From Paenibacillus sp. JNUCC32 (GTDB lineage: Bacteria > Bacillota > Bacilli > Paenibacillales > Paenibacillaceae), in NCBI RefSeq assembly GCF_014863545.1, contig NZ_CP062260.1, positions 6,256,001-6,320,000 of the forward strand: a stretch of 64,000 bases of DNA, read 5' to 3'. Positions 1 to 9,521 of this stretch are shown here, piece by piece. Every line of letters starts with the position of its first letter. Position 1 is the first letter of the stretch. The position numbers were made by a program, and so were the translations under genes. Below the pieces are notes generated by a model. That model was not told where the DNA came from. It saw only the letters and a list, made by a program, of their open reading frames with translations, and ran no database searches.

Positions 1-920
1 AGGTGGTATCCAGCCGCGAAGAAGCCGAAGAAAAGCTGCGCCGGGGCGAGGTCGATTACGCGGTGGTGATTCCTGCTTCCTTTGATGAACGAATGAGCCA
101 GGGAGAGGATGTGAAGCTTGAGCTGCTACCTGGAAGAGACCGTGATCTAAACCTCGTGGCAGACACTGTCTTCAAGACCTTTATCGCAGATGCCAATCAC
201 AAACAGGCGGAGGTAGTCGTTATGGGCGGAGACCAAGTTCTTGCGGCTCAAGCGGCAGCGCCTGTCGATGCGTCGGACGGACCCAACGTTACGATCGGGC
301 AGCTGAGCGAGAAAGGAGCAACGTACTCCGCAGCCCAATATTACGCTGCCTCCATGCTGATCATGTTCCTGTTGTATTCCGGTCTGATGGCCAGCAGCAG
401 CCTGCTGGGCGAGCGGGAAAGCCGGACCTTATATCGCTTGCAAAGCGCGCCCGTTAACCCCGGAACCGTGTTTGCCGGAAAAATTATCGGATGCAGCCTG
501 ATCACGCTGGCACAGGCAGCCGCCATCGTCCTTGGATCCATGTGGCTGTACGGCGTTAAATGGGGACCGCACCCCTTGCTGCTCATCGTGGTCTGCGTAT
601 TAATCACGTTATCGTCCATGACCATCGCCACTTTCATAACCCTGGTCTCCTCCACGGCGGCTGGAGCCAGAGGGCTGATGCAGGCGATCATTATCGCCAT
701 GACGTTTGTCAGCGGAGGGTTTATGCCGCTGCCCGTGGAGTTCTTCCAGAAGCTCGGCGCCTTCACCGTCAACCATTGGGCGATGCAGAGCATGCTGCGG
801 ATGATGCTGAACAGCGACGTGCATTTGATTGTCACATGCGTTGGCATGCTGGCGGCCATTACCGCGGCCCTGTCGGCTGCAGCCATGATTACGTACAGGA
901 AGGTGGGATACCATGCATAG
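1..920 (+). CDS. ABC-2 type transporter permease (5' end cut by window)
   Basis: Partial: the reading frame is open to the left edge, the first complete codon starts at base 3, and the real start lies outside. The 305 visible residues show an extracytoplasmic portion followed by about five membrane segments, the arrangement of ABC-2 permeases with one long outside loop between TM1 and the TM cluster. The motif GERESRTLYRLQSAPV just after the first visible TM is typical of this family (LnrM/LnrN-like drug efflux permeases). It overlaps the next gene by 8 bases, and that gene encodes a paralogous permease, so the two probably form a heterodimer in the membrane with an ATPase encoded upstream. 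The substrate cannot be told from sequence; lipopeptide or linear polyketide export, as for LnrLMN, is only a family-based guess. Confidence 0.85.
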   Translation, partial: VVSSREEAEEKLRRGEVDYAVVIPASFDERMSQGEDVKLELLPGRDRDLNLVADTVFKTFIADANHKQAEVVVMGGDQVLAAQAAAPVDASDGPNVTIGQLSEKGATYSAAQYYAASMLIMFLLYSGLMASSSLLGERESRTLYRLQSAPVNPGTVFAGKIIGCSLITLAQAAAIVLGSMWLYGVKWGPHPLLLIVVCVLITLSSMTIATFITLVSSTAAGARGLMQAIIIAMTFVSGGFMPLPVEFFQKLGAFTVNHWAMQSMLRMMLNSDVHLIVTCVGMLAAITAALSAAAMITYRKVGYHA

Positions 921-2076
921 CTTAACCATTGCCTGGCATATGGTGAGACGGACGCTCGGGCGAAAGAGAGGCTGGATCGTTTACCTGCTGGTTCCTTGCG
1001 TTGTGGTCACCTTGACGGTGTTTCTCATGGGGCAGACCACGGCCGCGAGCATTCTGGTCACTTACGTGAACGAGGATGAGGGACCTGCAGGGCGGTACTT
1101 GATGAATGAACTGGAGCGAAGCGGCCAATACGTGCTCAAGGAGTCCGGGTCCGAGAATATGCTGAGGGAAGACCTGGTGGAGAATAAAAGCACGGTGGGC
1201 GTTTATATTCCGCAGGGGTTCAGCGACGGATTAATAGAAGGCCAACGGCCGGCGGTTAAAATATACGAAGTCTCCACCTCGGAGGCCTCGGTAATGATCC
1301 GAATGACGGCGGACTCCGCGGTTACGCGCCTGAGCGGTACGGCCGCCTTGATCCGGGAAACCTCGGAGCCGGACGCGGATCGTATGCTGGCGCTGCAAGA
1401 GGTGCTCAAGCAATCCGCGCTGAATCGGGTGGATACCGAGGTCACGGATCTGAATCTATATGCGAAGCCGGGACTCTCGAACGTAACGGGATTTACCCTG
1501 ATGTTCATGATGACCCTTATCTCCAGCGTGGTGTCGATGATGATTGATGACCGCAGGCAGCGAACGCTGTCCCGCATGTATACGGCGCCGGTACGCGCCT
1601 ATCAGATCGCTTTAGGTAATTTTCTGGGCAGCCTGGTGGTCGGCTCGCTGCAGGTGGTCATCGTGCTCGTGCTCAGCCGGTATGTCCTTCGTTACGATTA
1701 CGGAGTTCCGTTCGTGCTGCATTTCCTTATTCTGATGGCCTTCATGCTCGTATCGTTAGGCGTGGCAAGCACGGTCGCGGGGCTGATCCGGAACGGGCAA
1801 AATGCGGCCATGATCAATTCCATGATCGTCACGCCGACCTGCATGCTGGGCGGGTGCTTCTGGCCGCTTGCCATCATGCCGGAATTCATGCAGAAGATCG
1901 CCAATTTCATCCCGCAAAAATGGGCCATTGAGGCGGTGGAGACCGCTGCTACGGGCGGCACGTTATCCGACATCGCACTGCCGCTTGCCGTGCTGGGCCT
2001 GATGGCGGTCATTCTGCTGGCCGTCGGTTCCGCTGTCCTGCGGCCGAGCGAGAGCGGGGTTGGGCACGGCGCTTAA
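913..2076 (+). CDS. ABC-2 type transporter permease
   Basis: A 387-residue permease paralogous to the preceding gene. It has one N-terminal membrane segment (about residues 22-42), a roughly 150-residue extracytoplasmic domain, and five membrane segments in the C-terminal half. The cytoplasmic DDRRQRTLSRMYTAPV stretch matches the equivalent motif in its partner. ATG 913 is preceded by AGGTGGG at good spacing, and the start overlaps the upstream stop by 8 bases, so translation is probably coupled. It is the last gene of its operon: a symmetrical hairpin follows. Two non-identical ABC-2 permeases in tandem suggest an LnrM/LnrN-like heterodimeric exporter; the substrate is unknown. Confidence 0.88.
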   Translation: MHSLTIAWHMVRRTLGRKRGWIVYLLVPCVVVTLTVFLMGQTTAASILVTYVNEDEGPAGRYLMNELERSGQYVLKESGSENMLREDLVENKSTVGVYIPQGFSDGLIEGQRPAVKIYEVSTSEASVMIRMTADSAVTRLSGTAALIRETSEPDADRMLALQEVLKQSALNRVDTEVTDLNLYAKPGLSNVTGFTLMFMMTLISSVVSMMIDDRRQRTLSRMYTAPVRAYQIALGNFLGSLVVGSLQVVIVLVLSRYVLRYDYGVPFVLHFLILMAFMLVSLGVASTVAGLIRNGQNAAMINSMIVTPTCMLGGCFWPLAIMPEFMQKIANFIPQKWAIEAVETAATGGTLSDIALPLAVLGLMAVILLAVGSAVLRPSESGVGHGA

Positions 2077-2205
2077 ATTATTCGCTCCAGGAGTTCCTCC
2101 GTAATAAAGCTCTTGGAGCTTCGACCGGAGGTTGCATATCCTGGTGCCGTATCGTGAGGCCCAGGTTTGTTATTAGTGATCCAACCATTGTTTATATATG
2201 CAAAA

Positions 2206-2251
2206 GCGCCCGGTCAGATCTGAATCCATGCCGATTCAGTCTGCCGGGCGC
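2206..2251. terminator. Bidirectional terminator hairpin
   Basis: GCGCCCGG and CCGGGCGC form the base of a long stem that continues through TGAATC/GATTCA. It lies between the convergent ABC permease (+) and motB (-). Four T residues follow on the minus strand and a weaker T-rich stretch on the plus strand, so it probably serves both genes. Confidence 0.75.
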
Positions 2252-2332
2252 TTATTCGGTTTATGCGGATGTGTTACGATTTCCTTCAACGCAAAGCATG
2301 GAAGTACATGGGCCGGTCATAGCGGCAATTGC

Positions 2333-3148
2333 CTACTCCTTCAGCTGCCGTAACACCGTGATTTCAACCCGGCGGTTCTTCTGCTTGCCTTCGGCGGTCG
2401 CGTTGTCCGCGGCCGGCCTCGTATCGGCATAGCCTGCATACTGGAAGCCTCCCGGGTCCAGCTTGCTGTGCTCCAGGAAGAATCGCAGCACCGACATCGC
2501 TCGGGCGCCGGAGAGCTCCCAGTTGTCCTTATAGCTGGAGTAGCGGCCGATCGGCACGTTGTCCGTATGCCCCTCGATGCTCACCGTGGTGTTTAAATCG
2601 CCGAACAGGCTGGCTAATTTGCCCAGAACCGGAGCGGCGCCAGGTTTAAGCTCGGCCTTGCCGACATCGAACAGGAAGCGGTCGCTTAACGTAATGGCAA
2701 TCCCCTGCGGCTCGTCCGAGATGAAGATGTCCTCTTCGAGCTGGTTATCCTTCACGTATTGCTGAATGAGCCCCATAAAGTTCGCCAGCTCTTCCTCCTG
2801 GGCACGGAAAGCAAGCTCGCGCTCGGTCAGCGGTTCCTGCCCGTTATCCTTGTCCTCGCCTTCCTCGTCGGCAGCAGGCTTCGGCGGAGGATTTTTATGG
2901 TTCTCGGTATCGGCAGTTCCGGTAATCCCCGAGCCCATCTCCAGAATGCTGTCCCCGCTCTGGAAGGTGGCCTGCAGGGATTGGGTGACGAGCTTGTATT
3001 TTTCCGTGTCGAGCCGGCTCATGGCATACATCACAACAAAAAAGATCAGAAGCAGCGTAATCAGGTCGGCATAAGTGATCATCCAGCGGTCACGCTGTTC
3101 GCCTTCGGCCTGTTTGCGCTGACGCCGCCGTCTATTCGGCTGTCTCAT
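2333..3148 (-). CDS. motB: Flagellar motor stator protein MotB/MotS family
   Basis: 271 residues. A basic N terminus (RRRRQRKQ) is followed by one membrane segment in RWMITYADLITLLLIFF. The Asp of the YAD motif (near residue 27) is the conserved ion-binding residue of MotB proteins. A linker rich in Glu and Pro (about 85-115) leads to a C-terminal OmpA-like peptidoglycan-binding domain with EGHTDNVPIG, the signature that anchors the stator to the wall. The ATG overlaps the end of motA by 17 bases, so the pair is translationally coupled. The TM sequence is closer in my reading to the sodium-coupled MotS type than to proton MotB, but this cannot be settled by eye. The N-terminal segment plus OmpA domain excludes a plain lipoprotein Pal. 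Confidence 0.92.
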   Translation of the reverse strand: MRQPNRRRRQRKQAEGEQRDRWMITYADLITLLLIFFVVMYAMSRLDTEKYKLVTQSLQATFQSGDSILEMGSGITGTADTENHKNPPPKPAADEEGEDKDNGQEPLTERELAFRAQEEELANFMGLIQQYVKDNQLEEDIFISDEPQGIAITLSDRFLFDVGKAELKPGAAPVLGKLASLFGDLNTTVSIEGHTDNVPIGRYSSYKDNWELSGARAMSVLRFFLEHSKLDPGGFQYAGYADTRPAADNATAEGKQKNRRVEITVLRQLKE

Positions 3149-3926
3149 GCGCGATCCCCCTTGAGGACGGAATGTCCGTGGTGCCTGCGGAAGCGAAGGA
3201 GGCTAGCTTTTTGCGAACCAACAGCGGGTGCTCTCCGTTCTGAACGGCCATGATTCCTTCGAGCAGCAGCTCCATTTTTACAATTTCTTCTTCGGAACGT
3301 GCTTTAATCTTGGACGCAATGGGCAAAAAGATAATATTGGCACTTGCGACGCCGTATAAAGTGGCGGTAAACGCGACAGCGATGGACGGGCCGAGACCGG
3401 TCGGGTCCTGCAGGCTGCCCAGCACGTGGATCAATCCCATGACGGTACCGATGATCCCCATGGTAGGGGCATAGCCTCCGGCGGACTCGAAAATTTTGGC
3501 ATAGCCTTCGTGCTTCTGCTCGGCGGCATTGATATCGAGCTCCAGGATTTGACGCACCATTTCCGGGTCGTTGCCGTCCACGACCATCTGCATGCCTTCC
3601 CGCAGGAACGGATCCTCGTGTTCGGCCGAGATGCGCTCGAGCGCCAGCACCCCGTCTCTTCTGGCCGTTACCGACATATCGACGATGGCATCAATCAGCT
3701 CGTCCGTCGAACGGTTGCTGCGGCCGAAGGCCAGCTTGAGCGCAGCGGGGATCGTACGGAGCCGGGTGGCCGGGAAACTGACGATGACGGCGGCGATGGT
3801 CCCGCCGAATACGATAAGCGCAGCCGCGCCTTGCAGCAGGCCGCTCAGATGCCCGCCTTCCCATAAAAACCCTCCGATCAACGCGGCCAGACCGGCGAGA
3901 ATGCCAAGAATAATCGTAATATCCAT
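3132..3926 (-). CDS. motA: Flagellar motor stator protein MotA/MotP family
   Basis: 264 residues with four membrane segments: two near the N terminus (about 2-21 and 32-52) and two in the C-terminal half (about 145-165 and 180-205). The conserved stretch GGYAPTMGIIGTVMGLIHVL is the MotA/ExbB/TolQ signature. The large cytoplasmic loop between TM2 and TM3 holds the charged residues that contact FliG. The ATG is preceded on the minus strand by AAGGAG. It is the promoter-proximal gene of a two-gene stator operon with motB. Presence of a stator indicates flagellar motility; sodium versus proton coupling is unresolved (MotP-like features). Confidence 0.92.
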   Translation of the reverse strand: MDITIILGILAGLAALIGGFLWEGGHLSGLLQGAAALIVFGGTIAAVIVSFPATRLRTIPAALKLAFGRSNRSTDELIDAIVDMSVTARRDGVLALERISAEHEDPFLREGMQMVVDGNDPEMVRQILELDINAAEQKHEGYAKIFESAGGYAPTMGIIGTVMGLIHVLGSLQDPTGLGPSIAVAFTATLYGVASANIIFLPIASKIKARSEEEIVKMELLLEGIMAVQNGEHPLLVRKKLASFASAGTTDIPSSRGIAHETAE

Positions 3927-4074
3927 AACGCTGTATCATCTCCTTAAGGAAGTTAATTAAGATCATCGGTTCGTATGCTACAAGTTCGACATGAACACTG
4001 AAGGCTCCCGAAGTCGTGGAAGCCGGGGACTTAAAGATTTGCCCTGGAACTTATTGAAATTTTCACTAAACTGT

Positions 4075-4103
4075 TTGCATCAAAAAAACGTAAAGGGTAT
4101 AAT
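4075..4103 (+). promoter_or_regulatory. SigA promoter of uvrB
   Basis: TTGCAT (4075-4080) and a perfect TATAAT (4098-4103) are separated by exactly 17 bases. Transcription would start near 4110, leaving a leader of about 120 bases before uvrB. The 80-codon open frame that crosses this promoter is therefore unlikely to be a gene. Confidence 0.8.
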
Positions 4104-4109
4104 GAGACG

Positions 4110-4123
4110 GGAACAAATATTCT
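4110..4123. promoter_or_regulatory. Candidate LexA (SOS) box at uvrB start site
   Basis: GGAACAAATATTCT agrees with the Bacillus LexA/DinR consensus CGAACRNRYGTTYC at 10 of 13 informative positions. It sits directly over the expected transcription start, where LexA would block RNA polymerase. uvrB is an SOS gene in relatives, which raises the prior; the match alone is moderate. Confidence 0.4.
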
Positions 4124-4229
4124 TATTCCTTACGCAGACACCACTAATTTCCCATAGTATATCATCGGGAAGTTTCGACATATCTTTTAGCATGAATTTC
4201 ATTTTAGAGTATGAGGGTGATGAAGGGCA

Positions 4230-6221
4230 ATGAGCGATTTAGTTGTCAGTACCAAATCCTTTGAGATCCAGTCTGAATTCCAGCCGCAGGGCGATCAGCC
4301 CACGGCTATTGATGCGTTGGTCGAAGGACTCCGCCAAGGGAAAAAACATCAGACGCTGCTAGGTGCAACAGGAACGGGTAAGACGTTTACGATCGCGCAG
4401 ACAATCGCCAAGGTAAACCGTCCCACACTCGTCATTGCGCATAACAAGACGCTGGCTGCGCAGCTGGCCAGTGAGTTTAAGGAATTCTTCCCGAACAACT
4501 CGGTGGATTATTTCGTGAGTTATTACGATTACTATCAACCGGAAGCCTACATTCCTTCCTCCGATACGTATATCGAGAAGGATTCCAGCATTAATGAAGA
4601 GATCGATAAGCTTCGCCACTCCGCCACGAGCTCGCTGTTCGAACGGCGCGACGTCATCATCGTGGCGAGCGTATCCTGCATATACGGTTTGGGTTCGCCG
4701 CACGAGTACGGAGAAATGCTGCTTTCGCTCCGGGTGGGCATGGAGAAGCCTCGCAACGAGATTCTGTCGCGGCTGGTCGATATCCAATACCAGCGGAACG
4801 ATATCAACTTCGTGCGCGGCACGTTCCGCGTGCGCGGGGATGTCGTCGAGATCTTCCCGGCCTCGAAGGGAGAGCATGCCGTCCGCGTCGAGCTGTTCGG
4901 CGACGAGATCGAACGGATCACGGAGATCGACGTTTTGACGGGCGAGCTGGTTGGGGAACGCGAGCATATCGCCATCTTCCCGGCGTCTCACTTCGTCACC
5001 CGCGAAGAGACGATGCGGGTAGCGCTCGTGAATATCGAACGCGAACTGGAAGAGCGCCTTGAACTGCTGCGCTCGGAAGGCAAGCTGCTGGAGGCTCAGC
5101 GGCTGGAGCAGCGCACCCGTTACGACATCGAGATGATGAAGGAAGTCGGATTCTGCTCCGGGATCGAGAACTATTCGGGTCCCCTGACCTTCAGGGAGCC
5201 TGGGGCTACGCCATATACGCTTCTCGATTACTTCCCGGACGACATGCTGTTCGTCATTGACGAGTCGCACGTTACGCTGCCGCAAATCCGCGCGATGTAC
5301 AACGGTGACCGGGCACGTAAAACGGTGCTGGTTGATCATGGCTTCCGCTTGCCGTCCGCGCTCGATAACCGGCCGCTGAAGTTCGAGGAATTCGAGGAGA
5401 AGGTGAACCAGATCATCTATGTATCGGCCACGCCGGGACCGTATGAGATGGAGCACTGCGATACGATGGTCGAACAGATCATCCGGCCGACAGGCCTGCT
5501 CGATCCGATCATCGACGTGCGCCCGACCGAAGGGCAGATCGATGACTTGATCGGCGAGATCCATGACCGCGTGGACCGGGACGAGCGCGTGCTCGTGACC
5601 ACGCTCACGAAGAAAATGGCCGAGGATTTGACCGATTACCTGAAGGAAATCGGAATCAAGGTCCGTTACATGCACTCCGATATCAAAACGCTGGAGCGGA
5701 TGCAGATCCTGCGAGATCTGCGGCTTGGTACATTCCACGTGCTGGTGGGTATTAACCTTCTACGGGAGGGTCTTGACCTGCCGGAGGTTTCCCTCGTAGC
5801 GATTCTGGATGCGGACAAGGAAGGTTTCCTGCGTTCCGACCGCTCGCTCATCCAGACGATCGGACGGGCGGCCCGGAACTCGGAAGGCAAGGTTATCATG
5901 TACGGCGACAAGATCACCGATTCGATGGATCGGGCGATCAAGGAAACCGAGCGCCGTCGCAGCATCCAGGTTGCTTACAACGAGGAGCACGGCATCACGC
6001 CGCAGACGATCCGCAAGAAGGTGCGCGATGTCATCGAAGCGACGAAGGTCGCCGAGGGCAAGGCGGATTACCTGGTGGGCGAAGGACAGAAGATGTCGAA
6101 GAAAGAGCGTCAGAAGCTGATCCAACGCCTCGAGGCCGAGATGAAGGAAGCGGCGAAGAATTTGCAATTCGAGCGTGCGGCCGAGCTTCGTGACGCGCTG
6201 CTGGAACTGCAAGCCGAGTAA
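4230..6221 (+). CDS. uvrB: UvrABC excinuclease subunit B
   Basis: 663 residues, the usual UvrB length. It is the damage-verifying helicase-like subunit of nucleotide excision repair: it is loaded by UvrA, opens the DNA around the lesion and recruits UvrC. Visible motifs are Walker A GATGTGKT (about 45), the beta-hairpin region [12 protein letters not shown] (about 95-106) that clamps one strand, DESHV (Walker B), the helicase motif SATPGPYE, and QTIGRAARN. The C terminus carries the UVR coiled-coil domain ([22 protein letters not shown]) that binds UvrC. ATG 4230 follows GAAGGG. Its own SigA promoter and candidate LexA box lie upstream, and uvrA follows after 100 bases, so they are likely one SOS operon. 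Confidence 0.99.
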   Translation: MSDLVVSTKSFEIQSEFQPQGDQPTAIDALVEGLRQGKKHQTLLGATGTGKTFTIAQTIAKVNRPTLVIAHNKTLAAQLASEFKEFFPNNSVDYFVSYYDYYQPEAYIPSSDTYIEKDSSINEEIDKLRHSATSSLFERRDVIIVASVSCIYGLGSPHEYGEMLLSLRVGMEKPRNEILSRLVDIQYQRNDINFVRGTFRVRGDVVEIFPASKGEHAVRVELFGDEIERITEIDVLTGELVGEREHIAIFPASHFVTREETMRVALVNIERELEERLELLRSEGKLLEAQRLEQRTRYDIEMMKEVGFCSGIENYSGPLTFREPGATPYTLLDYFPDDMLFVIDESHVTLPQIRAMYNGDRARKTVLVDHGFRLPSALDNRPLKFEEFEEKVNQIIYVSATPGPYEMEHCDTMVEQIIRPTGLLDPIIDVRPTEGQIDDLIGEIHDRVDRDERVLVTTLTKKMAEDLTDYLKEIGIKVRYMHSDIKTLERMQILRDLRLGTFHVLVGINLLREGLDLPEVSLVAILDADKEGFLRSDRSLIQTIGRAARNSEGKVIMYGDKITDSMDRAIKETERRRSIQVAYNEEHGITPQTIRKKVRDVIEATKVAEGKADYLVGEGQKMSKKERQKLIQRLEAEMKEAAKNLQFERAAELRDALLELQAE

Positions 6222-6321
6222 TAAGGAGAGACGAATGACAAGGGGGACGGCCTATGCGGTCGTTCTCTTTGTGAAATATAAGCACCACATGCATGCCATA
6301 TGGAGTAGGAGATGATATCGT

Positions 6322-9189
6322 TTGGCCAGTGAAAAAATTGTGATCAAAGGCGCCCGCGCACACAATCTGAAAAATATCGACGTCACGATACCGCGTGACA
6401 AGTTTGTCGTTCTGACGGGGCTTAGCGGCTCGGGCAAATCCTCCCTCGCATTCGATACGATTTATGCCGAGGGTCAGCGCCGTTACGTGGAATCCTTATC
6501 CGCTTATGCGCGCCAGTTCCTCGGACAGATGGAGAAGCCGGATGTCGATTCCATTGAAGGCCTGTCGCCGGCGATATCGATTGACCAGAAAACCACGAGC
6601 CGCAATCCGCGCTCGACGGTAGGCACCGTGACGGAAATTTACGATTATTTGCGTCTGCTGTTCGCCCGGGTCGGACACCCGCACTGTCCGGACCATGGGG
6701 TGGAAATTACCTCCCAGACGGTCGAGCAGATGGTAGACCGCATCATGCAGTATCCCGAGAAGACGAGACTGCAAATTCTCGCGCCGGTCATTTCCGGCCG
6801 CAAGGGCGAGCACAAAAATCTGTTTGCCGACATTGCGAAGCAGGGCTTCGTTCGGGTGCGCGTCGATGGGGAGCTTCGCGATCTGTCGGAGAACATCGAG
6901 CTTGAGAAGAATAAAAAGCATACGATCGAGGTGGTAGTGGACCGGATCGTGGTGAAGGAAGATATCGAGGCCCGCCTCGCCGATTCGATCGAGACGGCAC
7001 TGAACCTGTCAGGCGGCCAGCTCCTGGTCGATATCATGGGTCAGGAGGAGCTGAGGTTCAGCTCCAACTTTGCCTGCCCGATCTGCGGCTTCAGCATGGA
7101 AGAGTTGACGCCGCGAATGTTCTCCTTCAATACGCCTTTCGGTGCTTGCCCGGATTGCGACGGCTTGGGCGTGGAGATGATCGTGGATCCAGAGCTGCTT
7201 GTGCCGGATATGAGCAAAAGCGTCGAGGAAGGCGCCTTTGCCGCATGGAGCGGGGGCACATCCACGTATTATCCGCAGTTTTTGAAATCGGTCTGCGCGC
7301 ATTTCGGCATTCCGCTGGACAAGCCGGTCAGTACCTTTAGCCAGGAACAGATGAATAAACTGTTGTACGGCACGGGCAAAGAGAAGGTTCACTTCCGTTA
7401 TGAGAATGACTTCGGTCAGCGGAAGGAAGCGCACGTCACCTTCGAGGGCATCATTCCGAATCTGGAACGCCGCTACCGCGATACGAACTCCGAGGGTATC
7501 CGCGAATACATCGAAGGCTATATGAGCAGCAAGCCGTGCGATGTATGCAAAGGCCATCGTCTCCGTAAGGAAAGCTTGGCCGTTACGATCAATGATCGCA
7601 ACATGGCCTATGTTACCAGCTTGTCGATCGGAGAGTCCCTGAAATTCTTCGATCATCTGGAGCTTAGCGAGAAAGAAAAACAGATTGCCAATCTCATCTT
7701 GAAAGAGATTCACAGCCGCTTGGGCTTCCTGGTTAATGTCGGGCTGGATTACCTGACCCTCAGCCGTTCGGCGGGAACGCTGTCCGGCGGAGAAGCGCAG
7801 CGGATCCGGTTAGCCACGCAGATCGGATCGAGCCTCATGGGCGTGCTGTACATTCTGGACGAGCCGAGCATCGGGCTGCATCAGCGGGATAACGACCGAC
7901 TGATCTCCACGCTGGAGCATATGCGGAATTTGGGCAATACGCTGATTGTGGTCGAGCATGACGAAGACACGATGATGGCCGCGGACTATATCATCGACAT
8001 CGGCCCGGGCGCAGGTATTCATGGCGGCCAAGTCATTGCGGAAGGAACGCCGAAGGAGATTATGAACGACCCCAACTCGCTGACGGGCCAATACCTGAGC
8101 GGGCGTAAGTTCATTCCGGTCAGCAGCAAGCGCCGCAAGACCGATGGACGCTGGCTGGAGATTAAGGGCGCGAAAGAGAACAATCTGAAAAATATTAACG
8201 TGAAGATTCCGATTGGCGTGTTTACGGCGGTAACGGGCGTATCCGGATCCGGCAAGTCGACGCTGGTCAACGAGATCCTGTACAAGACGCTCGCTCGGGA
8301 TTTGAACAGGGCGAAGGTACGTCCGGGGCAATACCGTGAAATGAAAGGTCTGGAGCACATCGAGAAGGTCATCGACATCGACCAATCTCCGATCGGCCGT
8401 ACGCCGCGTTCCAACCCGGCAACCTATACAGGCGTCTTCGACGATATCCGGGATATATATTCCCAGACGAATGAAGCGAAGATTCGCGGATACAAGAAGG
8501 GCCGCTTCAGCTTTAACGTGAAGGGCGGACGCTGCGAGGCCTGCCGCGGAGACGGCATTATCAAGATTGAGATGCACTTCCTGCCGGATATCTACGTGCC
8601 TTGCGAAGTTTGCAAGGGCAAGCGTTACAACCGCGAAACGCTGGAAGTCAAATATAAAGGCAAGAACATCGCCGAAGTCCTGGAGATGACGGTGGAGAAT
8701 GCAACGGATTTCTTCCAGAACATTCCGAAAATTCACCGTAAGATGCAAACGCTGATGGATGTGGGCCTGGGCTACATTACGCTGGGTCAGCCTGCCACCA
8801 CGCTGTCCGGCGGCGAGGCGCAGCGCGTGAAGCTGGCTTCCGAGCTGTACCGCCGCAGCACAGGCAAAACGATGTATATCCTGGATGAGCCGACCACCGG
8901 CCTGCACGTGGACGATATCGATCGTCTGCTCGTCGTGCTTCACCGCCTGGTGGAATCCGGGGAGTCCGTCCTCGTCATCGAGCATAATCTCGATGTCATT
9001 AAGACCGCGGACTATCTGATCGACCTGGGTCCGGAGGGCGGCAGCGGCGGCGGTACCATTATCGCTACGGGAACGCCTGAGGATCTGGTCAAGGTGCCTG
9101 AGTCTTACACAGGCAAGTATCTGAAGCCGATTCTGGAACGCGATACGAAGCGAACCGAGGAATTGAACAAGGTGGAAGCAGCCCGCTAA
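6322..9189 (+). CDS. uvrA: UvrABC excinuclease subunit A
   Basis: 955 residues, standard UvrA length. It is an ABC-family ATPase dimer that scans DNA for bulky lesions and delivers UvrB. Two ABC modules are visible: Walker [10 protein letters not shown] (about 32) and GVSGSGKST (about 640), with signatures [12 protein letters not shown] and [12 protein letters not shown] and Walker B LDEPS / LDEPT. Zinc-binding cysteines occur in CPICGF...CPDCDG and in CEACRGDG...CEVCKGKR. The start is a TTG at 6322, chosen because GGAGTAGGAG sits just upstream and the protein then begins [18 protein letters not shown] as in orthologues. It lies downstream of uvrB and ends in a strong terminator. Confidence 0.99.
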   Translation: MASEKIVIKGARAHNLKNIDVTIPRDKFVVLTGLSGSGKSSLAFDTIYAEGQRRYVESLSAYARQFLGQMEKPDVDSIEGLSPAISIDQKTTSRNPRSTVGTVTEIYDYLRLLFARVGHPHCPDHGVEITSQTVEQMVDRIMQYPEKTRLQILAPVISGRKGEHKNLFADIAKQGFVRVRVDGELRDLSENIELEKNKKHTIEVVVDRIVVKEDIEARLADSIETALNLSGGQLLVDIMGQEELRFSSNFACPICGFSMEELTPRMFSFNTPFGACPDCDGLGVEMIVDPELLVPDMSKSVEEGAFAAWSGGTSTYYPQFLKSVCAHFGIPLDKPVSTFSQEQMNKLLYGTGKEKVHFRYENDFGQRKEAHVTFEGIIPNLERRYRDTNSEGIREYIEGYMSSKPCDVCKGHRLRKESLAVTINDRNMAYVTSLSIGESLKFFDHLELSEKEKQIANLILKEIHSRLGFLVNVGLDYLTLSRSAGTLSGGEAQRIRLATQIGSSLMGVLYILDEPSIGLHQRDNDRLISTLEHMRNLGNTLIVVEHDEDTMMAADYIIDIGPGAGIHGGQVIAEGTPKEIMNDPNSLTGQYLSGRKFIPVSSKRRKTDGRWLEIKGAKENNLKNINVKIPIGVFTAVTGVSGSGKSTLVNEILYKTLARDLNRAKVRPGQYREMKGLEHIEKVIDIDQSPIGRTPRSNPATYTGVFDDIRDIYSQTNEAKIRGYKKGRFSFNVKGGRCEACRGDGIIKIEMHFLPDIYVPCEVCKGKRYNRETLEVKYKGKNIAEVLEMTVENATDFFQNIPKIHRKMQTLMDVGLGYITLGQPATTLSGGEAQRVKLASELYRRSTGKTMYILDEPTTGLHVDDIDRLLVVLHRLVESGESVLVIEHNLDVIKTADYLIDLGPEGGSGGGTIIATGTPEDLVKVPESYTGKYLKPILERDTKRTEELNKVEAAR

Positions 9190-9219
9190 TAAACGTTAGC
9201 GGACGTAAAGTTGTTCTTT

Positions 9220-9276
9220 GTCGGCATGGGAATTGCCTAGCAATGGGAATGGCACATTGCCATTCTCAATGCCGGC
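9220..9276. repeat. Nested stem-loop after uvrA
   Basis: An outer arm GTCGGCAT (9220-9227) pairs, with one G-U, with ATGCCGGC (9269-9276); inside it GAATGGC/GCCATTC (9247-9265) makes a perfect 7-bp hairpin with a 5-base loop. No T-run follows, so it is not itself a terminator; it may protect the uvrBA mRNA 3' end upstream of the true terminator. Confidence 0.45.
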
Positions 9277-9295
9277 ATCGATAAGAAAATGAGAG

Positions 9296-9330
9296 GAGTC
9301 CCTGGTGGAATTGCCAGGGGCTCTTTTTTT
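9296..9330 (+). terminator. Rho-independent terminator of uvrBA
   Basis: GAGTCCCTGG and CCAGGGGCTC form a 10-bp stem (one mismatch or wobble) around an 8-base loop, followed by seven T residues. Confidence 0.85.
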
Positions 9331-9521
9331 GTGATGGTCGACAGCCATCCGAGCATGCCCCGGACCACGAACCGTGCGAGCAGGGAGCGGCGAGCAAGTC
9401 ATTTAGAGAAAACTTCAAGGAATGCACTTATGTCCGGCGTTATTTTCATGCTATCCTCCAATATCTTCGTATTCCAAGATATGGTATGATCTTGGTGATT
9501 TCGTTAAAACGGAGGGATTGT
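9331..9521. other. Upstream region of SLH/FN3 gene
   Basis: No gene or convincing -35/-10 pair is visible here. A TATGAT at 9485-9490 could be a -10 element but lacks a good -35. GGAGGG at 9511-9516 is the ribosome binding site for the gene that starts at 9522. Confidence 0.4.

Noticed and set aside
3991-4233. 80-codon open frame overlapping the uvrB start (ATGA)
   Set aside because: The SigA promoter and presumed start point of uvrB lie inside it, there is no binding site, and the peptide has no recognisable features.
4359-5738. 459-codon open frame antisense to uvrB
   Set aside because: Shadow of a GC-rich coding gene; the uvrB product is unmistakable and the antisense peptide is Arg/His/Asp-rich with no family features.
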